From assembly GCA_019188255.1 (NCBI GenBank), contig JAETXT010000003.1, positions 2,666,001 through 2,730,000 on the forward strand: a stretch of 64,000 nucleotides of DNA, read 5' to 3'. A program made the translations under genes and the position numbers. The first letter of the stretch is position 1. Each line of letters opens with the position of its first letter. The notes beneath the pieces are model-generated. The model saw only the letters and a program-made list of their open reading frames with translations. It did no database searches and was not told the DNA's origin. The stretch comes from Verticillium longisporum (lineage: Eukaryota > Ascomycota > Sordariomycetes > Glomerellales > Plectosphaerellaceae). Of this stretch, positions 11,691 to 24,645 are shown piece by piece.

Positions 11691-12925
11691 GGGGCGCACA
11701 GTAGCGAGTGAACCAGGCGTGACCTACTTTCGGTGCTGCCCAAGCACGCCCGGCGTGCCTTCGCCCAGGATTCGGATCACAATATCTCGTGGTCAAACGG
11801 CCCCCAGCTCTGATGTACGTTTCCTGGTGCATTGTATAGTATTGGCAACGGTGATTGTTATTCTTTATAACTGACGAATGAAGCTGAGGGATGTATGGGT
11901 TTCTGCAAGTGGTCTCTATTGATAAGGAATGGGCCTGGGACGATGCCTCAGGGGCGGACAGTGTTTGTAAACACCTCTCATGGTGATGTGCGCTCCCTGG
12001 ACACGACGGTACTGGGAGAACGATTCTCAGCGACTTGGTAGCCACAAATGCGATGCTGAGCAATGTCACGAAGCACCTATAGGATACATCGAGGAGCCAG
12101 GTTCAGCACAACCGTGCGACACAAGTAAAGATTGCGATGGCATGGTCGATTGTCGCTTCACCATTCGATATTCTTGGCTTGATACGAATCCATGGTTTAA
12201 TTCAATACAATGAGATCCAGCTGAGGTACCTTGACTTCCTCGGGCATCATCACAATCGACAGCGGGATACCGGGGAAATCGTCACGTCCGTAGTCTGTCA
12301 TCATTGGAGGAGCTCTCTGACACAAGCATGGAAAGCCTATATACCGCTCGTCAAGGGCTGTCGCGGGATCACAAGATCCGCTTTCCGAGGTAAGAAACCC
12401 CAGCTGCCAGAGGTCGCCAACGATTCAAATGCATACCTGCGATCGCCAGTACAGCAAACTTCCCGTTGGTGGCCTTTCCCCACCCCGAGTGATCTGTCCG
12501 GATCAATAACCTAGATCTGGGGTCGCCAATGGCGATCGTCCTCGGGTTAAGCAAACTTCGGGCGAAAGAAGCACGACAAACGCGCTCCGAAGGACGAATC
12601 CGAAGGACGAATTGTCGGCATTCCGATCACGTTGCATGCGCTCGGCTGCGCGCTTTTTCAAGCGATTTTCGAGGACGAAGGACCACAGGGTATGCCAACT
12701 ACCACATCCACCCCCCCTTCGTCGTATGCATGAAACGATGATCAGCAGTGGTTACCCCTCGACAACGGGATTCATGTCCGCTGCTGATGACGAGAAGGAA
12801 CCCTGGCGAACACTGTCGTCGCCGCAAAGGCCACGACTTAAGAAGGTAGTATATGCCACAGCGTCGAGGCTCGCTGCCCGGTTTCTTCACTCCAGGATCC
12901 ACATAGCCCGTTGATAGAGCCCCAA
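11691..12925. other. Spacer upstream of the pectate lyase gene
   Basis: No gene supported. Contains a short direct repeat of CGAAGGACGAAT around 12588–12612 and a TATATG element near 12849, about 75 nt before the pectate lyase ATG and suitable as its TATA box. Confidence 0.45.
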
Positions 12926-14036
12926 ATGAAGTATTCCGCCCTCCTCGCCCTCCTTCCCTCGGCGCTTGCCTCGGTGGTTCCCCGCCAAGATCCTTGCCAG
13001 GCTTCAGCCGACGGCTTCGCATCTCTCAACGGTGGCACCACTGGCGGTGCCGGCGGGACGGTCGTCACGGTCTCAACGCTGGCCGATCTCGAGAAGTTTG
13101 CTGCCGCCACAGGCCCTTATGTGATCAAAGTTGAGGGCCGTATCACTGTCGTGCCATTCGGCAAGGAAGTCGGCGTTTCAAGCGACAAGACGATTGTCGG
13201 CGTTGGCGAGGACGCAGAGATCTTCCAGGGTAGGCTGCGGGTCGTCGGCGTCGGGTTTCGCAGGAACTTGCTGACTGATTTCTAGGCGGCTTCAGACTGA
13301 TAAAAGTCAGCAATGTCATTATCCGAAACTTGATCATCGGTAAGAGGCGGTAGCTTTCAACCCTTTTGAGAGGAAATCCCAACTTACCTTGGTGATCAAA
13401 GGCCACTCCAGCGACGGCACCGACAACGATTACGATGGAATCCAGTCAGACACATCATCGAATATCTGGATCGATCATTGTATGTATTATTCCACCTTGG
13501 GAGAATATAAAGCTTACTGGCCTGACCCAGGCCTTTTTGAAGAAGCCGGCGACAGTCTCGTCGACCTCCGTAAAGATACAAACTACTTTACCGTCTCGAA
13601 CAACATTTTCCGCAAACACGACAAGGCCTTTGGCATCGGGTGGACAGAAAACGTAGTCGCTCGTGGCACTATTCACCACAACTGGTTTGACTCGACGAAC
13701 CAGCGCAACCCTTCAGCTGACAACTTGGCTGAGGCACACTTGTACAACAACTTTGTCAGTGGTGTGACTTCGTACGGGCACTACGCTCGCGGTGCCACGA
13801 CGGCTGTCATCGAGAATGTGTTCTTCCAGGATACGAAGAATCCAATTACGCGGGATGAAGGAGCGGCGCTCCGCACGAAGGGGAATATATTTGAGGGCAC
13901 TGACGGGACGATTGCGAAGGATGCTGGAGAAGCCTTTGACCCGGCTTCGTACTACTCGTACACGTTAACGAAGACGGCGGACGTACCAGCGTTTGTGAAA
14001 GGCAATGCCGGTCCTCAAAGTGCGGTTTGCTCTTGA
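12926..14036 (+). CDS. Secreted pectate lyase, polysaccharide lyase family 1
   Basis: Exons 12926–13229, 13286–13339, 13402–13479 and 13531–14036 give 313 aa. The protein starts with a clear signal peptide (MKYSALLALLPSALAS, cleavage before VVPRQ). The parallel beta-helix PL1 core is marked by NVIIRNLIIG, DGIQSDTSSNIWIDH, KHDKAFGIGW and HHNWFDSTNQRNP. It cleaves polygalacturonate by Ca-dependent beta-elimination outside the cell. The last intron (13480–13530, GTATGT...CCCAG) is 51 nt, in phase and stop-free, so a naive reading retains it as 17 extra residues. Removing it gives WIDHCLFEEAGDSLVDLRKD, which matches the family spacing much better. Stop is TGA at 14034–14036. Confidence 0.92.
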
Positions 14037-17000
14037 TAGACAGGGGCAAGTGCGAACTTGGACAATGAAGTATCCCCGATCACGCTGCTCATTGTGTATC
14101 AGAGGAAAAGAACCAAGAGAAACCCCGTCCGTCGTACGAGTGCATGCCAGTAGCCGAGGATATCATGTTCAGAATAAGGCAGTAGAGGGCCAGACCAAAT
14201 CAAAAAAAAAAAAAAAAAGTGAACATCGAGTAAACAAACGCGTTGAGAAATGCCTCCTGCAGATGCCAGCTGCCAGACCAGACTTCGAATGCCCGCCCCA
14301 GGATTGCCATATGGTCCCTCTGGAGATCTCTGATGCCAAGCCCTCCTGGCGGTGGGTTAGTGTCTGCGTAGACTGGGCTGGCATGTGGGAGCCCCAGAGC
14401 TATAGACTCGGCCGTTCTGCGGAACCCCATCTCGGAGAAAAGGGGGAGGGGACCAGGGCGCAGATTTGACCGACATGACGGCTGCCAACCGACCCCCAAA
14501 CTGGGGGGGCGCAGGCATGCCCCTGGGGGATACATTGTGGAATCCGGAATCCGGAACCTAGGGCCAAGTGAGGGTCACATCGAAGATAGCTGCAGGGTCA
14601 AATGCATCGCGAGGCGTCACAAGCGCGCACGAAGGTTGCGAGCAACATCTTGCTGGGCCTAGGTACCGCCGCGCCGGGTTGATGAGGCTGCAGAGATGAT
14701 CGATAGGACCGACATACAGCATACAGCTCGGGCCTAACGGTTCCTCCCGAAGTGTGTCCTTCGCCAAGTTGCAGGGCTTGGCTACCAAAGGCTGTATAGA
14801 GGCCATGGCTGGCCAGGGCGCGTTCCAGCCTCCATTGCCATTTCGGGCACTTCTCTCGCCGCCTGGCATGGTGATGCCGCACCGAACCCGGGTTCATGAC
14901 CCCTACTTCACATCGCAAAGAGTTTAGTAGCGTAAAACGGGTGCGCACCGACACCCCCCGGCAACCGTCGTGTGAGTTCCATGGGAGCGGTTCAGGCATG
15001 CACGCTTGCTGCATCCGGGTGGTTCGACGAGGGTGAGGCTGAGGCTGATATGTTTGATATGTACTGCACTGTCTACTGATACGGAACTGGAGAGCTTGTT
15101 GGACGCGGTAAGTGTTTTTAGTTCCATTTTTGTCTTCAGCAATCGCATGCTCCTCCAGAGCCCAAGGCGTAGCTAAGGCATCCATCAGTCGTTACGGGAA
15201 AGGCGCGTAGGATCTCTCTGTACTGCTCAGTTTGCTTTCGCAGGCAAAGAGGATCATACTTAGATCGACCCAGTTTACCTAATAGCCGTCGGCAGACAGC
15301 TTTGGCCATCGCCACGTGAGAAAGCTGAGCTCGTGTGCTGTTACAGCCGCCACGTTATTAGGCGAGCGGACAATACCGCACGAGTCATCCTCGTGCCATG
15401 CCTCGAAGCAGGGAGAATTTTGAAAGCGTCGTCGTCCCAGACCTAAATTCCGATGTAAGTAGTTCCACGCTATGAATAGTTGGACCGACCCGTAAGCGGA
15501 CGGCTCACTCCGCCAAAGGAGCAGGCCAGGCCTTGGCGGTTCCCAGGCCACCCCCCTGCTCGTCTGCCGTGTTCGACAAAAAAGGACACAGACATGTGGA
15601 GTGATTGACGTCGAAGGCGGCGGGCGGCGCCCGGGGAGAGCATGGGGGAGAGCAGGGGTTGTTGGCCAGGGGCAGCCAGGTCGAATCGGTGGGGAAGTTG
15701 GAACGAGAACTGTAATCACAAGGGGACGAGCTGTGGAGAAAGTTAGGTGCCCAGACCCAAATGCTCCGAAGGGAGGCCGGCGCCATCAGTCACAGGTCCA
15801 CTGTTGGCAGCTTCTGTTGTGTTCTGCCCCGTCCGGAGACCCCGTGCTTTCCCAGATTTTTTTCGTTCAAGCCTTGAAGTCCCCATGGGAGTGGTTCGTG
15901 CCGTTGGGGAGTCTTGAATTTTGACGATTTCTCGGGTGGATGGTCTTTGTTCGACCTTCAAAATGTGATCCAGTTGTGATCCAAAAAGCCTGACAGCGCA
16001 ACGGGACAAGCGAGGTACCCCGCGTGGGTATGAGACAATCTCAATACGATTTTTTCTAGATGATACCATGTCTTTCATGAACGTGGCTTTCATCGTTCAT
16101 TGCCAAAGCCTCCAAGTAAGCGGATGCGAGCCTTCATTGTGCCAGATCCGCATTCTCTGGACAGCACCCGATCGCCAACGGATGCCACCATAGATGAATC
16201 TGCAGTGGCATATCAGGCCTCCGAACCCGAAAAAAGGACCGAAGACGGACAAGTCGGCACAGCGCATCAGTCTGTGCCAGGGCGACAAAACGTGTTTGTA
16301 GTGGAGGGAGTCGATCAAGTGTTGCTGTGCAGGACTGGAGGTGGGCCACGGCAATGCCTGGTTCGCAGTGGCCCCATGTTCCGGGCCAGCTTTACTCCGA
16401 CAGTGCAGAAGAGTCAGCAAAGGTAGCAAAACTCGACACAGAGGGCCTCATGACCTGTTCTTGAGTTTGATGCATCTTCCAAACGAGCGAAGCCGGTTGG
16501 TCTGGCGCGGAGACGACTCGGCCAATTTAGCCAGGCGGCGGCGCATGGGAGTGAGGTCTCCAGGCAGGTTTAGCGCGTTGAGTACCGCCGAGCATTGGGC
16601 CACCAAAGACTTTGCGTTGGTAGGGACGACGGGGGTCTAGGGTGGGAACAAAGAGCAGATGTTGCAGCGGTTGGGCGGGCATATTCTCGTGTGGGAGGGC
16701 GGCGAGTGCGAGTGATTGGATGCCCGAGGGGCCTTTTGCGGCATGCAAGGTGCTGCACGCTGGTAGTTGCAGCTGCCGTTGTGGTAGCTTCTGTCTGGCA
16801 GTTTATTACAGTTGTCGCGGGGAGATTGGTGTGCTGCGCTGCTCTTCTTGATTATTTGAGTTTTGATGCTGATGGCGATGCTTTGCGGCGTCTTGCGACA
16901 CTTTCGGTTGACGATGCTTTGGAATGGACTGAGACAGACAAGCGGAAGAAGTGTTGTCGCGCGTGTGCAAGTGCACGTGTTCGTACATGGGTTCAGCTTC

Positions 17001-19721
17001 CCGAGTCTCACCAGGTGGTGGGGTTTCGTTCCAAAACCTTGCCTCTCTCAAGTCTCAGGCTCACGTGGGTACGAGTCTCGGTCTGGCTCAGTCAGCTGGG
17101 AATAAGCTCAGCGTTAACAGCAGCGACCGTGGGGGCAGCGACCGCGCCACAATACGAGCCACTTGCCAAACCCGACAACCGCCTCTCCCTACGACTCCAA
17201 AAGCAAAATGAAATCGACATTTCAACTTGCGATGCATGCCTTCCCATATTCTAGCGCGCCGGCAGTGGGCGCTTCTCTCACCTCAGGACTTCGTCACGAG
17301 TCACAGGTTCTTCGTACCGACACTCGCGACAAGCAGCTTCATTTGGTCGCTTCGGTCCAATGACCGGCCCGCCATCGGTGTACACCACCCAAAGCGGAAG
17401 TGCTGTGCAGGGTCTAAAGCCAACGATGTTTTTAGTGGCCATGGTCCAATGTACTGGTCGCTGTGGGCCTAGGCATTGGATATCCCCCGCCCAAGCAAAA
17501 ATGGTGGCTCGTCTCGTGGGATTCGGATTACATGTAGAATGACCTTCTCTGACGCGGTTGTCCATGCCGTCCCTCTGCCTGTCCACGATGATGCTTCGTG
17601 CACTTCACCTAGCGATGCGGTGGGCATTGCGGTTTTGTTGCGTCACCAATCGGCGCTAGGCTGTCATGGAATGTTTCTAGACACGCGCTCCGAGGTGAGA
17701 CAGCCCTGGTTGTCTCGCTCGGTCACTCGTGACAGTGGGGCAAGGATGGTACTTGGTTGGCGATTTGCGAGATTGCGTGAGTAAGCTCGGGATCGCTCAT
17801 TTCAGAATTTGCATTCAGTGTGCGTCACGGACGGATCAGTCGATCGGGACAAGCTCTCCATCACGTGGTCTGCTAGCCAGTGCGTAATGTCTCGCCATTT
17901 GCGATTGTTCAGTACAGCGTGGTGTCTCGGACAGGCCGTTGACAATGTTTGAGGACGGCTCAAAGAGGCTCATCACTCGAGCGTGGACGAAAGCAGTGTC
18001 CCAACGACGCGACAGCGTTGAACCACGACGTCGGGCTCGCTTTCGCTTGCTAAGTCCGGCGCGCACTGCACGGCGTGTCTTTGATTCGGGCCACTGCACC
18101 AGTGATTAGTGCGGGCCATTCAGAGGGGATGATTGACAGACCAAAAAAAAGGGCAGATGCAATGCACATTGCATACGCGGGTACACTTTCATAGTGCTTC
18201 CCTTCGCTCGGTGCTACTACCAGGGATGTTCTTTTCCTCATAGGCTTCTGCCCACTCACACTTGTGTTTGCTGTTTTTTCTCCCTGCTCCTGGCGCGTCG
18301 TGTTGGTTCGGTGGTACTGGTACAGGCCTGGTGTGGGTCTCCCGGCGCCAGAGCGAAGATCGAGCTTAGGGTCGATTCACGCGCAGGCCGAGGGGGCCCC
18401 GCAAACGCCACGCGACGGCGAGACAACGGCGAATCTTCCCCAACAACCCCAGGTGCTTTTCTTCTTTCTCTTTTTTTTGCGTCTCTTTTTTTGCCCGTTT
18501 AGCGGGGGCCAAGCCTCGGACTCATGTGGTCTGCGAACATTCGGATGACTTTGGCCGTTTCGTGGTAACTTTGCAACTCATCGTTGGAGGCACGACGGCG
18601 ATGGTCTGCGAACAACGGTGGTGACTCGAGCGGCAGTTGGCCTGTCGGTACGTGAGAGGCGCCAACTGCAAGGGTACCAGCGTAGCAGGGGTGGGCTGGC
18701 ATGGGCGCAAAGTATCGCGAGCTGAGCCTGCACTCGCAGCACCGATCCGTGATTCATCGGTCACGCGCGACAGCTAGACTTTGTTCAAAGGTCTAGGCAG
18801 TGTAGCTCCTCGTAGGTAGGTGGTACGGTACGGCACTTGATCTGGCCTGGCTGGGCTGCTGGCTGGGTCGGACATTTGGAGCTAGGGGGCCGAGCTGAGC
18901 AACTGGCTGGAACCGGGCCAGGCGACGGGCACGGCCCAGAGCGTGGCCACCAGCAACCACGCGAGCACAGCACAGCAGCGTGTAACGACGACGATGGTCC
19001 AATACGGCGGTAATGATTTCGTCTGATGTGAGTGGTGGTGGTGGTCCGGTTTCGTGAGGCATTCCAAATGGGCGTGGCGTAACGTGCCGCATGGGGCATG
19101 GGGATACCTCGGAGTGGTCAAGACAAGAGGATCGATGGAGATGGAGGGATGCCATGGGGTAGACTCGCTTCGGTCATGCGTTTCGAGCCTCTGGGATGGT
19201 GGAGCTGGAGAAGGATGGCATGTTGGAGCTTGTGGAGGGAGGACGGCGTACCTTAGCTCGTGAGGAGCAGATGGTCAGATGTGAGGGGCCCCTCTCGCCT
19301 TCGCTCCCCTCCCCACCCCAGTCCAAGGAAGCGACACCCCAGTCGGCCGGTCCTGGTCGGCCCAGCCGACGGTCGTACCCAAACAGATTGGGGCCCCTCC
19401 TTTCGGCCCGTTTACACTCAGGGACTCCTGCTCACTTCCCCAGGCCACCGGGGAAGGTACCACCGCGAGGGACGAGACCGAGAAGGCGCGTCCCTGGTTC
19501 CTGCTCGCCCTCAACGCCGATATAAGGACGTTGCACCAGCGCCCTCTCGTCCATTCAGACCTCTCTATCTCACAGCCTTCTCTCCAACCTTAATCTTGCC
19601 CCCCCCCCCCCTCCTTCGTCCCCTTCCCTGCCCCTCAACATCTGGGCCCTTCACTGCAGCCACCCAAACACCAGACATCGTCAACCTCATCACGCCGCCT
19701 CACCAGCAGCAGCAGAACAAC
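14037..19721. other. 5.7 kb spacer without supported genes
   Basis: Open frames of up to about 220 codons occur on both strands (for example 16595–17254 and 14598–15185) but overlap each other and show no domain, signal peptide or splicing pattern. Notable items are a 17-nt A run near 14203–14219, a pyrimidine tract around 18450–18500, an AGGTAGGTGG box near 18813, and the CT-rich leader of the hexose transporter gene after 19530. A non-coding transcript or short fast-evolving genes cannot be excluded. Confidence 0.4.
19521..19526 (+). promoter_or_regulatory. Candidate TATA box of the hexose transporter gene
   Basis: TATAAG at 19521–19526 lies about 200 nt before the ATG at 19722. It is followed by a CT-rich stretch that includes a C13 run (19599–19611), a common arrangement for strongly expressed fungal genes. 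Confidence 0.4.
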
Positions 19722-21442
19722 ATGTCGTCCCACGGCGAGAAGGACGGCGCGGCCGCCACTGAGCACCGCCCCTCGGTCACCCTCCACACCACCAACGATG
19801 TCGAGCGCATTGAGGCTCCTGTCACCTGGAAGGCCTACCTCATGTGTGCCTTCGCCGCCTTCGGTGGTATCTTCTTCGGTTACGACTCCGGTTACATCAA
19901 CGGTGTCCTCGGCTCCCAGATCTTCATCGATAACGTCGAGCACCAGGGTGCCGAGGCTCTGACCTCCTCCAACACCTCGCTCGTCGTCTCCATCCTGTCC
20001 GCCGGTACCTTCTTCGGTGCCGTCATCGCCGGTGATGTCGCCGACTGGATCGGCCGCAAGTGGACCGTCATTCTCGGCTGCTTCATCTACATGCTCGGTG
20101 TCGTGATCCAGATGATTACTGGTCACGGTGATGCCCTCGCTACCATTGTCGCTGGTCGTCTCGTCGCTGGTCTCGGTGTCGGCTTCGAGTCTGCCATTGT
20201 CATTCTCTACATGTCCGAGATTGTAAGCCATCTCTGCTCATTCTCATCTTGCCCCACTCGCTAACACCATCTTCAGTGCCCCCGCAAGGTCCGTGGTGCC
20301 CTCGTTGCCGGATACCAGTTCTGCATCACGATCGGTATCATGCTGGCCTCTATTGTCGTCTATGCCACTAAGGAGCGCAACGACACTGGTGCCTACCGCA
20401 TCCCCATTGCCATCCAGTTCCCCTGGGCCGTGATTCTCGGTGGTGGCCTCATGCTCCTTCCCGACTCGCCCCGTTACTTCGTCAAGAAGGGCAACCTGGC
20501 CGCTGCCACCGACTCTCTGTCCCGCGTCCGTGGCCAGCCCGCCGAGAGCGACTACATCCAGATGGAGCTCGCTGAGATCGTCGCCAACGAGGAGTACGAG
20601 CGTGCCCTCATCCCCTCCACCACCTGGTTCGGCAGCTGGGCCAACTGCTTCCGCGGCTCCGTCTTCAAGCCCAACCCCAACCTGCGCAAGACCACCCTCG
20701 GTACCTCTCTGCAGATGATGCAGCAGTGGACTGGTGTCAACTTCATCTTCTACTACTCCACGCCCTTCCTCCGCTCCACTGGCGCCGTCAAGGACGAATT
20801 CCTCATGTCGCTTGTCTTCACCCTTGTCAACGTCCTGTCCACTCCTCTGTCCTTCTGGACCGTTGAGCGCTTCGGCCGCCGCTTCATCCTCATTGTCGGT
20901 GCCTTCGGCATGCTTGTCAGTCAGTACCTCGTTGCCATCATTGGTGTCACGATCGGCTTCAACCACACCCACCCCGACCCCAACGACGCCGACAAGAGCA
21001 TCGCCGACAACATTCCCGCTGTCAACTCCCAGATCGCCTTCATTGCCATCTCCATCTTCTTCTTCGCCTCCACCTGGGGCCCCGGTGCCTGGATTCTCAT
21101 CGGCGAGATCTTCCCCCTGCCTATCCGCTCTCGTGGTGTTGCTCTGTCCACTGCTTCCAACTGGCTGTGGAACACTGTCATCGCTGTCATCACCCCCTAC
21201 ATGGTCGGCGAGGACTACGGTAACATGAAGTCCTCCGTCTTCTTCGTCTGGGGTTCTCTCTGCACCGCTGCCTTCATCTACTCGTACTTCTTCGTTCCCG
21301 AGACCAAGGGTCTGTCTCTCGAGCAGGTTGACCGCATGATGGAGGAGACGACTCCCCGCACTTCTTCCAAGTGGACCCCCACCAGACCTTCGCTGGCGCC
21401 CGCTCCCACGGCGGTGTCATTGACAAGAGCGAGGCCGTGTAA
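19722..21442 (+). CDS. MFS hexose transporter (sugar porter family), frame broken near the C-terminus
   Basis: Exons 19722–20222 and 20277–21442 with a 54-nt intron (GTAAGC...TTCAG). It is a 12-TM sugar porter, about 555 aa. Visible motifs are FFGYDSGYINGV in TM1, DWIGRKW, GRLVAGLGVGFES, LLPDSPRYFVKKG, QQWTGVNFIFYY, and the closing VPETKGLSLEQVDRMMEE. It imports glucose and related hexoses by proton symport or facilitated diffusion. Codon use is strongly biased to C-ending codons, which suggests high expression. At the C run 21376–21380 the frame slips by −1. As written, translation continues in a wrong frame to 21566. With one more C it ends ...HGGVIDKSEAV at TAA 21440–21442, a far more plausible tail. 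Confidence 0.92.
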
Positions 21443-23121
21443 GTCGATGATCGACGAGGAGAAATCTATACCCGAAAACCAAGAATGGGGTTGCCTGCCA
21501 TGGCCCCCTTTCGAGATATATATACTTGGCTACTGTTGCGAGAGTCGAAGAGTTGGCTCGTTGTAATTAAGTGAAGTTGACGAGAGGATGTGAATCAGGA
21601 TCTAGTCTTCAAGGTTGAGAAATGACAATCACCTTCCAAAATACTTTCCCCCTCGCCGTGCATGAGTGAGCGACTGGTATGCCGTGAGAAACGTGTGCGT
21701 GGGCGATCCGAACCTTTATTTGGCTCTCGTCTTGTCGGCTTTGCCTGATTGGGCATCTCCGTGTTCATTCCTGCGGGGACTCCGCCATTATGCTAGGTGA
21801 GCGGACTGTTCACGTAGGTAGGTCTAGATGGTAGGGTATGAATCTCCTTCCCTCTTCGCTTGCAAAGTTTTCCTTTTCTGGCAGCTTCGTAATTTTATGG
21901 TTCTCTATGTGATGCCAATGGCTCTGCATTACATGAAGCACCATGAGCCACCCAACACAGCACATATCAAGTCTCATTTACGAACGAACGCGAGCTACTT
22001 CGAGCTCTATATCGGACTACGTACGGTATCAAACTTTATGCACGATTCTGACCGTTGATTTTATTCAAGTTGCATGCGTGCGCTGCGTCGAGTGTACACA
22101 GCGGACAATAAGATCTGTGCTCCATCGTCTCTCTGCCTGGGTACAAAACCTGAAGGTCTTCTCGCAACGCATCCGTCCCGGAACGGGTTCAGCTGATGTA
22201 AACCACGTAGTACCATTTACATTACTTCACTACAATTTAATCAATATGACCAAGACTTCTCCAATCTATCGCAGCCACTACTCGGACGAGGGCCGAGCCG
22301 GTGAGCACGCGCCTCGGCCAGCCTGTGAGAGATGGCATCTCGAAGTAGGCTCTCCGATCGCAAGACTGCTGGCATCACAGCCTGGAATCATCCCATGCCG
22401 CCTGTATTTTCTACGTCACAGCCGTGCTGTCAATGCTTGGAAAGTCTTGGATATAGAGTGGCCGACCCCACGCATCATCCGCCCTGATGTCCGGGGCCCC
22501 TCAACGTGACACGCCGGCCCCACAACCCCCGGTGTCTGCCTCCGCGCCCAAACCGGCACTGATCTCCCATTAATCTTCCGATCGCCTTCCTTGCAGCATC
22601 CTGTTATAGCTGGCCCCCTGTCTGTCACGGCTCATCGAGGGGATCTCAGTGGTCGGCGCGGGTTCTCTCTTCTTGGCTTGTGATACCATGTTCTCCTCTG
22701 ATCATGGCTGCATACCTCACCCCTCAAAGAGTTATTGTGTATGGCGCCTGGGGAGCTTTTGGGTTCCCGCTGCCCCGGGTTTCAAGGTGATGACAGCACG
22801 GCACTTTATCGTGGCGCACGCCTGACCTCTCGTTCATCGAGATGCTGATGATCGTTCATCTGGGGTGAAAAGGCCCGACGCAAGCACGCTCGGAATACAG
22901 TGCGTGGGAGAGTCGGGAGAACAGCCGAGAGGAAGACGGTCTCACATTTCTGGGCGCTGGTGAAGACATGTCTATATAAGTAGTCTGTCTGCGATGGACG
23001 GATCGCGACTGTCTTGATCTGCTGGCTCTCATCAGATGAGGACATCCGCTACGAAGCATAGGCTGAACCTTGTACTTTTGGTTCAATAGACTCTGGAACA
23101 TTCCCAGCACTCCAAACAGCC
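21443..23121. other. Spacer and AA9 promoter region
   Basis: No gene supported. The right part is the promoter of the AA9 gene: two CreA-like sites (CTGGGG at 22748–22753 and CCCCGG at 22773–22778) and a TATA box lie within 380 nt of the ATG. An AGGTAGGT box occurs near 21814. Confidence 0.45.
22973..22980 (+). promoter_or_regulatory. TATA box of the AA9 gene
   Basis: TATATAAG lies about 145 nt upstream of the AA9 start codon, with CreA-like GC boxes 200 nt further upstream. Confidence 0.5.
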
Positions 23122-24002
23122 ATGCGATCTACTCTGGGTATGCTGGCCTTAGCCAGTATGGCTCATGGTCACGCCACGTTTCAGCAGTTTTGGATCGACG
23201 GCGTTGATCAGGGCAGCATCTGCGCTCGCCTTCCTCCCGGCAATAGTCCGATCGAAGACGTCACTTCGAACAACCTCCGATGCAATATCGGAGGTGCCAG
23301 CGGCGTGGCGGGCATTTGTGAAGTTCCCGGTATGTCAACTTGCCCTTGCCATCCTTCGGCTCAGGCTGGCGCGCTGACACCCGCACACCAGCGGGCTCCA
23401 TGATTGAGGTAGAGATGCACGAGCAGCCGGGTGACCGTGATTGCGAGAAGCCTGCCATCGGAGGAAACCACTATGGCCCTGTCATGGTCTACCTCGCGGC
23501 CGTCCAAGACGCCACGACTGCCGACGGTTCAGACCCATTCTTCAAGATTGGAGAGTATGGATACACACCTGAGGACCAGGTCTGGGGAACTGACTATCTG
23601 AACAACAATTGCGGTCGCTTCGGCATTGTGTAAGATTTCTCGCCTACGTTGGTATCAAAATTCAGAGGGCTGACAGTGGCAGAATACCCGAGAACCTGCC
23701 CTCTGGCGATTACTTGGTTCGCGCAGAGGCTGTTGCGCTCCACAGCGCAGGTCAGCTCGGCGCGGCGCAGTTCTACATGACCTGCTACCAGATCAAGGTG
23801 ACGAACGGGGGCACTGCTTCGATCCCGTCAGGCGTATCTTTCCCCGGGGAATACAAGGCTGTGAGTATCATTCTTCGTGGGCATTGTGCCATACTGGGGC
23901 TGACGCTGTACGCTGCAGGACCATCCTGGGATTCACATCAACATCTGGGTGGATGACATTGATGGCTATGTCATTCCTGGGCCTCCAATTGCCGAGATTT
24001 AA
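23122..24002 (+). CDS. Secreted AA9 lytic polysaccharide monooxygenase (former GH61)
   Basis: Exons 23122–23329, 23392–23629, 23683–23860 and 23919–24002 give 235 aa. The signal peptide (MRSTLGMLALASMAHG) is followed directly by His, the N-terminal residue of the copper-binding histidine brace. The second brace His is in GGNHYGPVMVYLA. The active-site His, Gln and Tyr are in LHSAGQLGAAQFYMTCYQ. The C-terminus HPGIHINIWVDDIDGYVIPGP fits the family. The enzyme oxidatively cleaves cellulose or other beta-glucans outside the cell. There is no carbohydrate-binding module or linker, so it is a single-domain form. The TATA box and CreA-like sites upstream suggest carbon-source control, which is an inference. 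All splice phases are consistent. Confidence 0.94.
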
Positions 24003-24645
24003 GATCCACTGGTGACGGAATTCAGTCTGTATCGCCCTAGGTCATTTGAAGAAAGTGCTGTGTACTGGCCTTGATATCGGCTTTATGTCTCACGAAGTGT
24101 AAAATCTGGACATCCCCTGGTGAGCCAGATCGCACTCGTTCATGCGCGTCATCTTCGTCATTCTCGTAAGGCGACCACAGGCCATTGCACCGCCAGGCTG
24201 CCTCCAGCCCTGTGCGATCGTTTTGACTGGGCGAGTTCAGGGATGTTTTGGCTGGTGATCGTGTTGAAAGAGGCGCAGTGCAGCTTCTCAACCTATGAGC
24301 ATTGAGCCTTGGCAGGACAAGGTGCTGCCTCCCTGCGCGCTGCACAGCAGTAGCTCGTCTCACTGCGTGAACATAGACTTCTCATAGGCCCTCTGTACTG
24401 ACCATGCAAGCCGTGGAGGCGCGGCAGACCGGCACCCATCTCAGCGAAAGGCGTTCAACGAGGCAGACCTTCGGTGTCAACCATGAATACTGGCGGCCGC
24501 CCCATTTCGCATGGTGCGACCTATCGATTTGCTGTGATGATGGTCTGCTGTTGGTGATTCTCTCGACGTAGGACTCTGACTTCAATCGAACCAAGCACCA
24601 ATATTGTGGTCGTAGGACTGTTGACAATCCGACTGATTCGCCGCC
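24003..24645. other. Spacer, nothing supported
   Basis: Holds the 3' UTR of the AA9 gene and the promoter of the next gene. No coding or RNA signal seen. Confidence 0.5.

Noticed and set aside
14598..15185. 195-codon minus-strand frame
   Set aside because: No recognisable protein features and low-complexity composition; neighbouring frames are equally open.
16595..17254. 220-codon open frame in the large left spacer
   Set aside because: Overlaps several equally long frames on both strands, no domain, signal peptide, splice pattern or start context; high GC makes such frames common.
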